Assembly (NCBI GenBank): GCA_964017145.1
Contig: OZ024849.1
Location: 310,001-374,000 of the forward strand
Source: Agrocybe praecox
Lineage: Eukaryota > Basidiomycota > Agaricomycetes > Agaricales > Agrocybaceae
Length of the DNA: 64,000 nt
Direction of reading: 5' to 3'
Part shown: in pieces, positions 40,252-51,550 of the stretch
Layout of the letters: each line of letters opens with the position of its first letter
Numbering within the stretch: the first letter of the stretch is position 1
Notes under the pieces: model-generated
What the model saw: only the letters and a program-made list of their open reading frames with translations
What the model was told of the DNA's origin: nothing
Databases searched by the model: none
Position numbers and translations under genes: made by a program

Positions 40252-42162
40252 CCGCCCACATGATACGTATAATGCACAAGGCATAGCGCATAACGCAGTA
40301 CCCACAAAACATACCCCATACGCGCCACAAATGACCGCGCTCTGCGCTCTTCGTGTCAGTTTACTCGTCTTAAGACTCGTTCTTGCTCGTCACCCGTCAT
40401 GAAATAGCTCTTCGTTCGACTCGTGGAGGGAATTGAGGGTGGAAACGAAAAGGTAGTAATTAGGGAAGAGTAGGAGAGAACACAGACCTTCCCTCCCTAC
40501 CGCGTCTACCGGTCCCTGGTCTAGACTAGGATCCCCTCATATACCCGACTTGGTCCAACACCGACGGATTCCATGCCCACACCCGCACTTGTTCGCATTG
40601 GACGTGGACCTATGGCACGCAATCCCGACCCTTCGCACAACACCACACACATAACAAATAACGTTATTCGTCGAGGGCTCCTTGTTGTTCGTCTTTCGAT
40701 GTGTGGAGCATGGGAGGATAGGAGAGGAAAGGAGAAGTGAGTGGGAGGAAGGCATAAGATGGAATGACGAGGTGCATGTGCGTCCGCGAAGCAGAATGAG
40801 GGAAGAAGGCAAGGGAGGGGAGGATTATCGCAGGGAAAATTTGAAGCAGGAAACTCGTGGCAGATGAACGTCCCATCTGCACTGAATACGTTCGGCGGAG
40901 AGAGTGCATACCGTGCGTAGGCAACAGGACCGAATGGGATATGAGAGAAGTAGTTCAAGGACATTTGGAGGCTTGTACGCGTCCCGTGCATCGACGAGTC
41001 AGACTGACATGATGCCAGTCTATCCGTTTCGAGACCAGCGTTGATAAGGAGAGGATGCGAAGTGAGGACGATAACCGCTCGATCACTCAACCTATTTCTT
41101 GCAAGTCGTGGATGTCTTGTTTCTGCGCGAACGTCTCATCATCGAGCAATAGACTGCGCGGTGACTTCGCAGCGGCAGCACCTTGGTACTCACAGATCAG
41201 AAGTGCAAACTCCAGAAAGACGATGAGTTGGATGGTTGCGAAAGGAGCGGAGAGGAGGGGAGAGCTTGTAATAGGGGCCATCGATCGGGGAGCGAGCATA
41301 CGATAGAGCGCCTTCCGAAACAGGTAGCGCGTACTGGGAGAGGGAAGCCATATAACAATGCATGCGTTGCGTTGCGGTTCGATCCAGGCGACATCACAGG
41401 AGGAGAGGTGGGATATCTGGGACGGGATGGTGAGATGGAGAGTTGAATGCGGGGTGTACAGAACGGAGAGGGTGTTCCGCTACTTACTGGAAAAAGTCTA
41501 TCCATCACATGCTTTTTCTTTCCTCTTTCCCATTCTCGCGTTCACAATCCGTTTGTGAATCCAGCCGAACACTCTCCGTCTTGGACTAACACAGGCCCTG
41601 ATGGGAAGAGGAAGGAGGAGACGATTTAATGAATTGACGACCTGTGGATCGATCTGCGGAGAAGATGCATTGAGACTGTTTGTGCTATCGACCCTAGTAG
41701 GACTCTGATATTCTGACAGCTGCATTCTCTCCTCCGCTTCCCGTGTTTCTTTCGCCAGTCAATTCATTAATTGTTACTCTTTCTAGTTCGATTTTATGAC
41801 CATTGACGCTGTAGTTTTCTCAAAATACAGCCCATAATATCCAGGTTTAAGGAGGATCGCCAGTCGCCTTGGGAACGAAATGACTACAACGAAGAAGAAT
41901 CATGTGCTCAATACTCAAGTACCCAAGACTAGGAAATGTTCACGATACACCCATGCCAGGGGTCTCATGCGATTTGGAACTTCTCGACTCACGCTCTTGT
42001 GTTGTTATCTTTTTGGCGTACACGAGGCGCTCCAGGGCTTGCTTAAACCCGAAGTTCAAGCCACATGAGTTCTGTTGAAGTGTTATATGGTAGGTTTCAC
42101 AAGAAAGGCGATCATTCTATGATATACTGCTTGGACGATTTTTTGTAATTCTCAACCAGTCA

Positions 42163-42215
42163 GATTAGATTAGATCGTGTACGGATATGTGACCCCGACG
42201 CGTACATTGCGGAAT
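42163..42215 (+). repeat. dispersed repeat, copy near the dsRBD gene
   Basis: AGATTAGATTAGATCGTGTA followed by CCGACGCGTACATTGCGGAA, matching the order at 33985-34045. Confidence 0.55.
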
Positions 42216-42718
42216 AGATCATCCTTTGACAACACAGGTCTCAACGAATGCGTTTCGCTACTCGAATTGACGTTAAACGCCAGGTAGAAACTATGAAAAT
42301 GGAAATGAAGTCGGCAATCGAATCCCTGTTGGAAGAGAGATTTAATGCGCTGGAGCCAAAGGTCGATAGCGAATTCGGAACTTTGGTAACAATGATGGAG
42401 ATGATGAGCAACGCGACGGTCGCGATAGAACTTCCATTGACTAATTATTCTGTCCCGATATGCTTGCTGGCAGCATCCTATAATCGAAATATGAATGTTT
42501 CTCGTCGATATAATAAATATGTATCTAACAATACAAAATAAAAACAAGAAACTAGAAATATGCCTATGCTACATTGGAGTAAATACTGAGTCAATGAATA
42601 TAAATACAGATCTCGAACACAAATTATGACAAACTGAATTCATAGAAACGGTGTTAAATGTGGCTTGTAAAAGGTTGAAGCATACTACGAAAATAGGAAT
42701 TTCCTGGTTGTTATAGCT

Positions 42719-43094
42719 TCAAAAGAAGGGAGCATGATCCGGGTGGTCTCTGCACATTAGATTGAACGCTTGCTCTGCTGCTATTTCTTTCGCGTCCTTT
42801 TCTTTCCTTGCCCTGCCAGTTCCCCATGGGATGTTGCTGGACCCCACTGTAAAAATGTTAGACATAAGAATTAGAGCTAGGACAGACGGTAGCCTATAAC
42901 ACACCATATACTATAACTGTCCAATCACCCGCATGGACTGCTGGCTTCGTGGAAACATAGTTCACTTGCACCCTCATGTGTTGAGCAAACTGGTTGAGAC
43001 GGTATCGAAAAGCTGCACAAATTGTAAGCATATTTTAGAACATAATCAGAAATGTTTGACTTGTGAGCTTACGGTCACTTGCATTACTTGACAT
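42719..43094 (-). CDS. small single-domain dsRNA-binding protein
   Basis: Three exons (43094-43073, 43012-42905, 42846-42719) join in frame to 85 residues. Introns are GTAAGC...GTGCAG and GTGTGT...TTACAG. Nearly the whole protein is one double-stranded-RNA-binding motif: an N-terminal helix (FRYRLNQFAQHM), three strands (VQVNYVSTKPAVH, WTVIVYVGS) and the second helix with its basic anchor (GRARKEKDAKEIAAEQAFNLM). The lysines before AKEIAAEQA are the usual RNA-contact positions. There is no catalytic domain. Stand-alone dsRBMs can act as RNA-interference cofactors or RNA-editing/translation modulators; no choice can be made here. The short first exon (MSSNASD) is supported by the phase match. 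Confidence 0.75.
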
Positions 43095-45633
43095 TTTGAC
43101 GTCTTCGATTTGATATGAATAGAGGGTGCAAAATAGGAAAACTGGAGAAAACTGGATAATGAGGGATGTCATTGAAATCGTCCTTTAATACATTTACAAG
43201 TGCGGTGGTGGTGCTTGTCTGATATCTGGGTTTTGAGCTGTAGCCTGTGCATGTTCTGTAGCTCATTCCGTGCATATCTTTTTCCATATTTTACCCATGA
43301 AATGCATGGGAGATACATCAAGGACTAGTTCTGGGACACCATTCCACCTACAGATGGAACCGGCGGATGGCCGTTTCATGAGCAGAAACTCTCAGGTCGA
43401 CCAAAAATAAATTCATCATGGAAGATATCGGAAGGCTCTGCTACTAAAATTTTCCGTATCGCTATTGTGGACCTCTCAAGGCATTGCTGAGGATCTAAAA
43501 ATGCGGTATTTAAATATGATGCTCCCTATCCCTCCTGTGAAAACACTGGACAACCAAGACCTCTGAAATTGTAGTTATAGCCTAGCCTATAGCTATGTAG
43601 GTGACTCGTTTGTACACGCCTGTTTCATGACATCAAGGCTACAGAGATACCTCGAACAGGAAGTTGGAAGGACGTAAGCGCCCATATTAAGCGCGCACCA
43701 GATAACGACTCCACTACCCAACACATGTTTTGCCTACAATAAGGAATCAACTCAGATGAATAAGGGCTGTATGAACCATCTCCTGGATGTATAATGGTAT
43801 TGTAAAACAAGTTGGAACCGTCGATCCTATACATTGATCACATGATGGCACTGCCAAACAATGATAGACTATTGACAGGGTTTATTGTAAATATTGGTTT
43901 TTTTCTCTCAAATATTATTAACATAATATGTGTATACGGGAAAAGCTTTATGATCGATTATTTTGTGGCGTAAATGGTTCAAAAGGTAGGCGATTAATGC
44001 CGTGTCTAGTAGCCTGCCGTGAAGATTTATTGTTATCATCATGCAATTTGGAAAAAAATCTAGGTGAATTGATATATCGGTTATGGGATTGGACTATCAA
44101 CACCCATTGAGATTCCCAAGCGCTGAGATGGATGTCGTTACGGAGCCGCATACGGGAATACTAGTGTATATCAAGTCCAACGAGACCTTAGCTCCTCGCG
44201 GCACCCCAATGAGTAGGAAACGGGCTGAGGTTCAAGGTTTAACAAGCACCACGAGAGAGCTATCAGGGCACAACTTGATCACAGAATGTTTGACATGATA
44301 CTATCCACTGGAATGTTGGCCCACTAACCCTGCGATCCGACTCAAAGCACTCGGGGATTGATTAGTATCAATCAGCTTCGAGGGAATCGCAACAGCAACA
44401 ACAACAAGAGGAGTGAAGAGAAAACGTGGTCACAAGGACAACCCTAGGTACGGTGAAGAAGTGAACATTGAATACAGCTTTGATCCATCCTCGACGTAGG
44501 TCCATTATTCTCGGAGAAAAGATTCCTCACAACAGGGAAATGTATATGGATATTCGACTTTGGAAATGTAATATGCACACTTCCAGCAAGTGGTGGGTGT
44601 GAAAATGAAAAATAAATCGTTAGAAAAGAAAGTACAGGCTGTGATACAGACGTAGGTGGCAAGCGTACCAGGTAGGGAGGATGAGAGCTCAACGGTACCA
44701 ACGTCGCATCAAGTCTTCAAGCACGAAACCTTTGGCGCCTAAAGTGTGATTGATTATTCACTAGAGATATTGAAGGGCCTTGCTTGACTGTGGAATGAAC
44801 GTGGTATCTGGACTTCTTTGTGCCATAGGAGTCACTACAAGACGGGCGCTTACAGTGCCAAGTATGGCATGCCCCATGATACCATCATTTCAATAAGGAG
44901 TTCGTTGAAACTAGAAGAGCGCTACTCATACGTCAATGCATCTGTTTTAAGTTCAACCAGGTCGGCTGTGCTATCTACTTCGTAAGTTGAGTCCTGACTC
45001 GGATTATCTTACTCAAAGATCTATAGCTCCATCCGAATTTTGAGTCACCCTTTCACCTGGCATGCAACAACGGTATACGCAGACTCAGATATACAAAGCT
45101 TCTGAGAACTTGGAATTCGCGGACTATGAGCACCTTATGTGATTTTATCATTTTGTCTTCGTAACATTCGCATATCGGACATTAAAATGAGTTTCAGCAC
45201 GTGCCACTGAGCTCACGTGTAGGATCGGCAACAGAGACCGGCAACTGTGCTTCCCACTCTGTTTTATCCATCGTCATTGCGATGCACACTGCCCTGGGAT
45301 ACTAATATTGTAATTCTCTTTCCGTCATGACTGGAGAATATAATGACATGTCGACAATCAATACTTTTGTAATACATCTTTCAATGTTATCTATCCTTTC
45401 ATTTGTCAGTTTCTTCCCTGGAGCCGCGCATGTGTCGGGGCAACCCTGTGACGCATTCTCGAAGCTCGCTTCCCAATAGAGGCACGATGCATCTACCATA
45501 AGATTATTATCAGTTGGAAAGTATACCATTTATATAACGAAAGAACCCCCTATGACCTGGCTTCCTAACCATCTGTCCTTTTGGTTGTTGATATGGACTG
45601 CAGGGAGGTATCAGTGGCGTTTCTAGTCTTTAC
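43095..45633. other. 2.5 kb with no supported gene
   Basis: Only short frames without domains on both strands. A Cys-containing minus frame at 45302-45529 is not assignable. Confidence 0.4.
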
Positions 45634-46000
45634 ATGAGCTATAGCTGCACCCAGCTTAACTCGTTGGACGCTGGAACATTCACCGGGATATCTTTGGGTA
45701 CGACGTCCCAGGCCATTGGTATACCATATGCGAAGCCTCCGTATGTGTATATCAAAAGCACAATCAAGGCGCTAATATTCTCTTACAGAGTGGGGGATCT
45801 GAGATTGAGACTTCCTCAGCCAAACCACCCTTTCAATGGAACTCATTTGGCCACGGCATTTGGTCCAGTATGCATGCCCGTAACAGAACACGGGGCTACC
45901 ACTTCCTCCCAGTTTGGCAACTGAGCCCATCAACATGATTACCAACCTGGGCATTGATCCCATCTTCCTAGACAACGAAGATTGTATGAGCGGTTTGCGA
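45634..46000 (+). pseudogene. truncated type-B carboxylesterase/lipase fragment
   Basis: LDAGTFTGISLG, AIGIPYAKPP, then after a GTATGT...TTACAG intron VGDLRLRLPQPN and ATAFGPVCMP: the start of the alpha/beta-hydrolase type-B carboxylesterase fold, whose usual pattern is GIPYAxPPVGxLRFxxP...C. The frame then shifts near 45920; a later frame gives IFLDNEDC, matching the EDC landmark of the family. Nothing of the nucleophile elbow or of the remaining ~450 residues follows. It is a 5' relic on the plus strand. Confidence 0.7.
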
Positions 46001-46404
46001 AAGAATACCGTAACATCAAATGATTGTCTCCTCCTCAGGTTTCATGATCAACGTCATCCACACCATCGACTGCGACACCCAAATCAAATTCGCCTGTAGT
46101 GATAGTGAGCATGTTGGCCTAACTCTAACAGTTGATACTCATCAAACACTCTACTTATTCTAGTGGATCTATGGGGATGCGATAGCTCTAAATATCCGTA
46201 CATTTAGGGAGTTTCAGTTTTAATCTGTATCATACAGCTGGGTTCGCATGACGATTCTCGGTCATCTATGACAGAAAAAAAGTTATTCTGCCTCGGACAC
46301 ATGAGATATTTGGATGCACTTACGTTGTTATCTTGATTATCATTTTATTTTTGTGACTCAGGTTTTATTTCGAAAACTCTGAGTCCTGTGGTGTTGACAT
46401 AGGC

Positions 46405-46460
46405 ATCTCGGCTGGGTTACTTCTCCCTGACGTTTTTCTTCATTCAAGGTCCCAACGTGG
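46405..46460 (-). pseudogene. short relic related to the HMG-box gene at 57.5-58.5 kb
   Basis: CATTCAAGGTCCCAACGT (46441-46458) is identical to 58072-58089 inside that gene. The preceding bases also align (CTGGGTTAC with spaced matches). The protein-level counterpart is the DVGTLNGGKSRG region. Too short to define further. Confidence 0.4.
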
Positions 46461-46921
46461 TATCTTGATGTGAGATATTGATTGAAAAGAGTAGCACTGG
46501 TATTATGAGAGGGGAGTAAGCGAGGGGGGTATTGTAGACTCGGACCGGGAAGGTTTGTGTTTGGTATGATGCATGAGATTGCACCAGAAGCGTTTCATGG
46601 GAGGGATGAAGTGACGAGATTATGGTTATAATGATAAAAGGGTACAGAGGAGATATTGGCAGTCACGAAGCTGAGTACGCCTTTTATACCGACCAAAACT
46701 TCTATTATTCTTTTGTTTGATATGAATCTACATGCGGGTACACTGCTAGGGGTAGGAATCGTGATAACGATTCGGAATCGCATCTGTAGGTTTTTTTATA
46801 TATTTGGTCCAATATCGGATTTTTAAATGACCCGATTTAATGACGGGAAATCGTACAGAACAAAAAGGAAGAGAGGGTCAACGGAATCGATCCATGATCG
46901 ATTGATCAGGGAACGTGTAAT

Positions 46922-46993
46922 CAGGACGATCGCGGCCTTCCCAGATATATTAGATCAAAAGATAAGATTATGTCGTCGGGCGTCTAATTTATT
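46922..46993 (+). repeat. diverged tandem duplication, copy 1
   Basis: GACGATCGCGGCC, TTAGATCAAAAGAT and GGCGTC words in the same order as 47258-47332. A frame reads TIAA...LDQKIRLCRRASN here and TIAA...LDQKIRWCRQASN there. Confidence 0.6.
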
Positions 46994-47257
46994 ATACAGT
47001 GACTCGAGGATTTCGAAACTATGTCTATGTGCATGTACCCCCAAGTCTTTGTACAATAATAGACATTCTTCAGCTCGTAGCTGAGATGTTATCCGATGTA
47101 CGTTACAACGAAGGAGCTTTTTTAAAGACAATAATAATCATCAACTGATACATCCCAGCAGGAGTCAAAGATAAAACATTGCACAAAACAGAAAGAGTGA
47201 AAGAAAAGACGAAAATGATCCATGTGCACGACCAGGAAACGTCGAATGTTCTTGCAA

Positions 47258-47332
47258 TGACGATCGCGGCCATTCTATCCCATAAATTAGATCAAAAGAT
47301 TAGATGGTGCCGTCAGGCGTCCAACATGCAGA
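47258..47332 (+). repeat. diverged tandem duplication, copy 2
   Basis: Partner of 46922-46993, about 336 bp downstream, same strand. Conservation of the reading frame hints at a short former coding unit. Confidence 0.6.
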
Positions 47333-47399
47333 ATTTTTTCTCCTGTGTTAATCTACGGACTTATGGGAATTAATGTATTAACATTTGAGTCGTCGTCAA

Positions 47400-50300
47400 A
47401 CAAATTATATCGACCGGTACAACTAGTACCTATTACTTACTTTCCCTTGAAGTAGCAACTTGTCACACATTTTATTTATTTCCATACACATTTTCAGGCA
47501 ACCAAAAGCTGTGATACACTCCAATTAAACACAATCTCCGAATAAATGTTTATTCTCAAAGCTATATATACTTGCCAGAAATGCAACATTGCCGCTTGAA
47601 GTCGCCGTTGATTCTGTTAGGGGCAGTGCGTCACGCAAAGTATGTCACGCTGCGTCGTCTGCTCTCCCGCCTAACCGCCGCCTAGGAGGCAAGCCCGCGT
47701 CAGGTCGTCGACCAGAATAATTTCCACAAAACGCCCATGGAGAAAGCAAGCGATGCACGTTGCTGCTGCGTGCAAGACTCACGACGCTCCCAGAACGATT
47801 CAAGCCAAATAAATTGACGAATCATATCACTTTCTTCCCAATTCCTTCGTCCACACCCTAACGTCCCAAATCCTGACGACCCTCGACACAGAATAAGCAC
47901 GAAGCGCGTCCGCTAAAGGTGTAGGACCCCCAAAGAAGTCTGTATCGGCGGCCTAGCCCACGAAATTTCTTTCCGCGGGCGACGATATGAGACACACTAG
48001 GCCCTGAAAATTTCCTAGGACGGACAGCTCTAGTTGGGTTGGAAGGGATTGGAGGACGATGAGTTTGAATGGGGTTTTGGATAATAATTATCCGGTTTGT
48101 CTTTTTCCCTGGTTTCCCTGTGTTTGTACCCTTAATGGCTGCAGACGACATGCAGGAACGTTTTCTGGGTCAAGTTCGAGGAAATTTCGAACGAGATGCC
48201 CTCTAGATAGCCTGAAGGCATCCTAATACCTCCTCAGCGCTCAGCGCTCAGGCCTTCAGGATCGACAACTTCAGCCCCCGATTATCAACACAGGACCTGC
48301 TGGCAAGTTCATGACCAACCAATTCGCCCCCTCCAGCCGCCGGTCTGCTCCAGAAGCTACTGTCTCGACGAGTACCATTGCGCCAGCGAGGTACGGCTGG
48401 TATATAGCTCCTCCAACGTCGCCTCCCCGCTATAATTGTCGATGCCTCTTTATCGCCAGTCTCAGTCATCGTTCCAGACCTCAAGGATAGCGGGTTCCCT
48501 GAACCTCCTTCCGCACCAACAATGTTTAAACGTTTAAAAATTTGTATCGGACGCCAGTTTAGCGATTTTTTCATTCGGTATGGCTAACCTATCATCCTGC
48601 CGAACCGAAGTTTTTAACTAACGGAATTCCCTTCTTCCAGGATCGGTCACAGCGGAGACAAAGGCAATGGCAGGACCTGATAGAACGTGAGGATAGGTCC
48701 ATTTCATTTGATTCTGCCTTTATTGTGAGCACCGAGGCAGAGATGTTGGAAAACCTATCAACTCCAGTAGGCGAGGCGATCTTGGGCGAAAGTATTTCTC
48801 TCAATTTCGAATCGCGCCCTGCTATGGCTGGATACGATCAGGGGAAAGGGCAGGAGCATCATGAAGAGAGGAGGTGTTGGGTGGGCGGGGAGGCTCATAC
48901 TAATGACCTGATGATCTGGTGGCGATCACGGCTTGGGTGCGTAGTCACCTCAGAACCAACTTGCCCCCTTGACCTCTGCTGAGGCATACGGCTCCTCTGA
49001 ACTTCCTATTTATCGATTCCTTTCGATTCCGTAATCTTCTCGCCAGAACCGACGCTTTCAGCCATGGTTCCAGCTGCCAGACGCGAAGACCAGAATCGGT
49101 GTTAGCGGGTCTGAATGGCTGCCGCCCTCCTCTTGTTGCTCAGAGAGCGTATTCTCAACGCTGGCTGGTACCCTGAACCTCCTGCATCAGAACACTCAAT
49201 ATCTGTCGAAAATGTGGTGATTTCTTTGTTTCGTATGTTGTGTCACCCTGTTGAACTGATTCCCTCATACGGAATTTAACTCCTCCAAGAAAGGGGCAAG
49301 GCAGGGTTGGATCTAGCGGAGGAGAACGGGACCTTTCATCTAATTCTCTGCCTTTATTGCGGGAATGTTGTGCCACCAACATTCAAGCATAGGGCAGAGA
49401 TGTTGGAAAGCGAGCCACTTTCTCTGAAGCTTTGCATTATCCCCATGCCATGGAGGGATGGGATTGAGGTGAAGGAAAGGCGCACAGGGTGGAGGAGATA
49501 GATGGGAAGAGAGAGGCAGGGGGAGAGGGAAAAGGGACGTAGCAGGAGGGTCACCCCAATGTGCTGATCGAAGTTCGAGCCATGCCAAGTTCTAACGCGA
49601 ACGTTTCGACGCTTCCACCATTGTCGCCTATGTTGTGGCAGAGAGTCGCATTTCATTAGTGGAACTGGTTGAACTCCTGCTCTTCAATTCCTCGATCTCT
49701 CTGCCAGCCGTCCTCCTCAGCTTACTATCTTTTCCCTGTTTCTGACGATTTTGGGTGCCCTTTCGCGTCTCTTCGTGAAACTTTGTATCCCATTGGAATT
49801 GGCTTTTGACGATAGGAGTGGTAGGTTTTCCTACAGGCGCCGATCCATATCACAGTACTGGACCTCTGCCCTCTGCCTCTGGCATGGTCTGTTTGTGCTG
49901 CATGCGTCGTACATGCGGGGTCGTTGTCTGTCAAATAGCCTCCCAATTAGGATGGAACACTTCTTGTGTCCATCTCTGCTCTCTGTGTTTGTTGGTAGAA
50001 TTTGGGCCGGCGTGAATCAGAATCGGTTCACGCTTCTACGACGCCCGCTGGTCGATGATCCTTTTCGGCTGGAACTCTGGCACTGGTTTGTCACCGTTTG
50101 GTTTTTTTTTTTTTTTTTTTTTTTTCAAAAAATCTCCATCTGAACATAGGCATGACATTCGCTGCCGTTGAGAGTGGGTTTGGGACCGACGAAAGATGGC
50201 GGCTTAATAGGCCGCAGCTGACGACCCGGTTTTGCCCAATAATTATCGATTTTTCTGCCTCTGTTGAAACAACTATTCAGCCAGGCGACCCTGTTCTGGG

Positions 50301-51550
50301 CGAAATATTTGCTGGAAGTATTTCTCCCTCCAAGCATTGACTCAGGAGAGAAAAAGAGCAGGACGTCGATCATCTTGCGGTGAAGGTGCTGCATTGTGTA
50401 CGTTTAAATATCGACCTTGACCGGGACCATTGATACGTGCGCATTCAAACCACACGCACAGATCATCTTTGACGAGGAATTATTTCGCATGTGGCACTAT
50501 TTGATGGGCGACGAACGGGCTGCGAGCGTGTTGTGTGCGTTCGAATGCGCCTTTTCCCGTCAGTTTCTCCAGGTCTTCCATCTCTCGCATATCTGTGTTT
50601 GCTGGCTTCCTGGCTTCCTGGCCTGCGCGTTATGACCGGTGAATGAGAGCCGTGCCGTCTGTTCTTCCAGCTGTGGCAACTCCTAGAGCCCGATAAACCA
50701 CCGTGGTACTCATATGTTGGAAGAATAAATGGTGCGCAAGATACCCAGCCCTGAATAAAAATGGTACTTTGTTCGTCTCCCATCGTAATCTGCACCCTCT
50801 GAAAGGTGATTTGGTCCATGGGAGCCAAGTTGGGCTTGTGGCTTTCCCTGCTCTTCCCGGGGATGTCGTGTACGATCAAAACGATCAAACGATCACAGCG
50901 ATCACGGCGTTCGAATCAGACAGAAACCAGTGACTGTATCCCGTTTGAGTCTTTGGTGGCGTGTAAATGCTACTGATTTGCGTTGAGGTATATAAGTACC
51001 TCTGACTTCTCTCGATGCTCTTGCGCAGCTCAACGCCCCGTTAGATGTGTACTGGACATTGAATAGGTTTTGATCGGTCATGAATGACGTGGAACGCTCG
51101 CTGGAATATATATTGTCCAATTCGTGAACTGTCGTGTCAGGAAACAGACGTAGATACTAGAAATTGCAACCTAATGGCAATTCTGGTAAGTTGTAGGTTG
51201 AAACTGGTGTTATTTAACGCAGGATTGATAAGGGTACTCGCCTTGTCTAGGTCCTATGTTCGGATTAATTCCATATTACGACCCCCCCTCTGTTCGTCCT
51301 AGGGCTTTGAGCTTGGTCTTCCACAGCTTGTAGCCCTGGGGGGTTCTTGAATCTGGTGCATGCATACTACCTTGTTGTTCAAAGTAAAGTGGGGCTTTTC
51401 GGTGTTTTTTCTCCAAGGTCCGGTTTGAATGTTCAAATTAAGCTCCGGAGCCGATTTGGGTGGATTGCCACTGTTGAACGTTGAACGCTGACTACGCACG
51501 TCAGCACAGCGGGACCTATCCAGAATAGCCGCTCTTTCTTCCGCCATCTA
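47400..51550. other. 4.1 kb with no supported gene; oligo-T tract
   Basis: Frames on both strands are short or compositionally odd. The words GCAGAGATGTTGGAAA and CTGCCTTTATTG recur in the same arrangement at about 48712-48755 and 49349-49411, suggesting an old duplication. A run of 24 T lies at 50102-50125. Nothing could be assigned to a family. Confidence 0.35.

Larger units (their letters stand above)
39438..42718. other. 3.3 kb with no supported gene
   Basis: Long frames on both strands at 40521-41510 have biased Ser/Pro/His composition and no domain. A 97-codon plus-strand frame at 42248-42541 could form a coiled coil (VETMKMEMKSAIESLLEERF) but has no family. A perfect hairpin lies at 40225-40251 and an ATTAGATTAGAT repeat at about 42165. 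Confidence 0.4.

Noticed and set aside
40521..41090. 189-codon minus-strand frame and its overlapping frames
   Set aside because: Overlapping open frames on both strands with Ser/Pro/His bias and no motif; not supportable as a gene.
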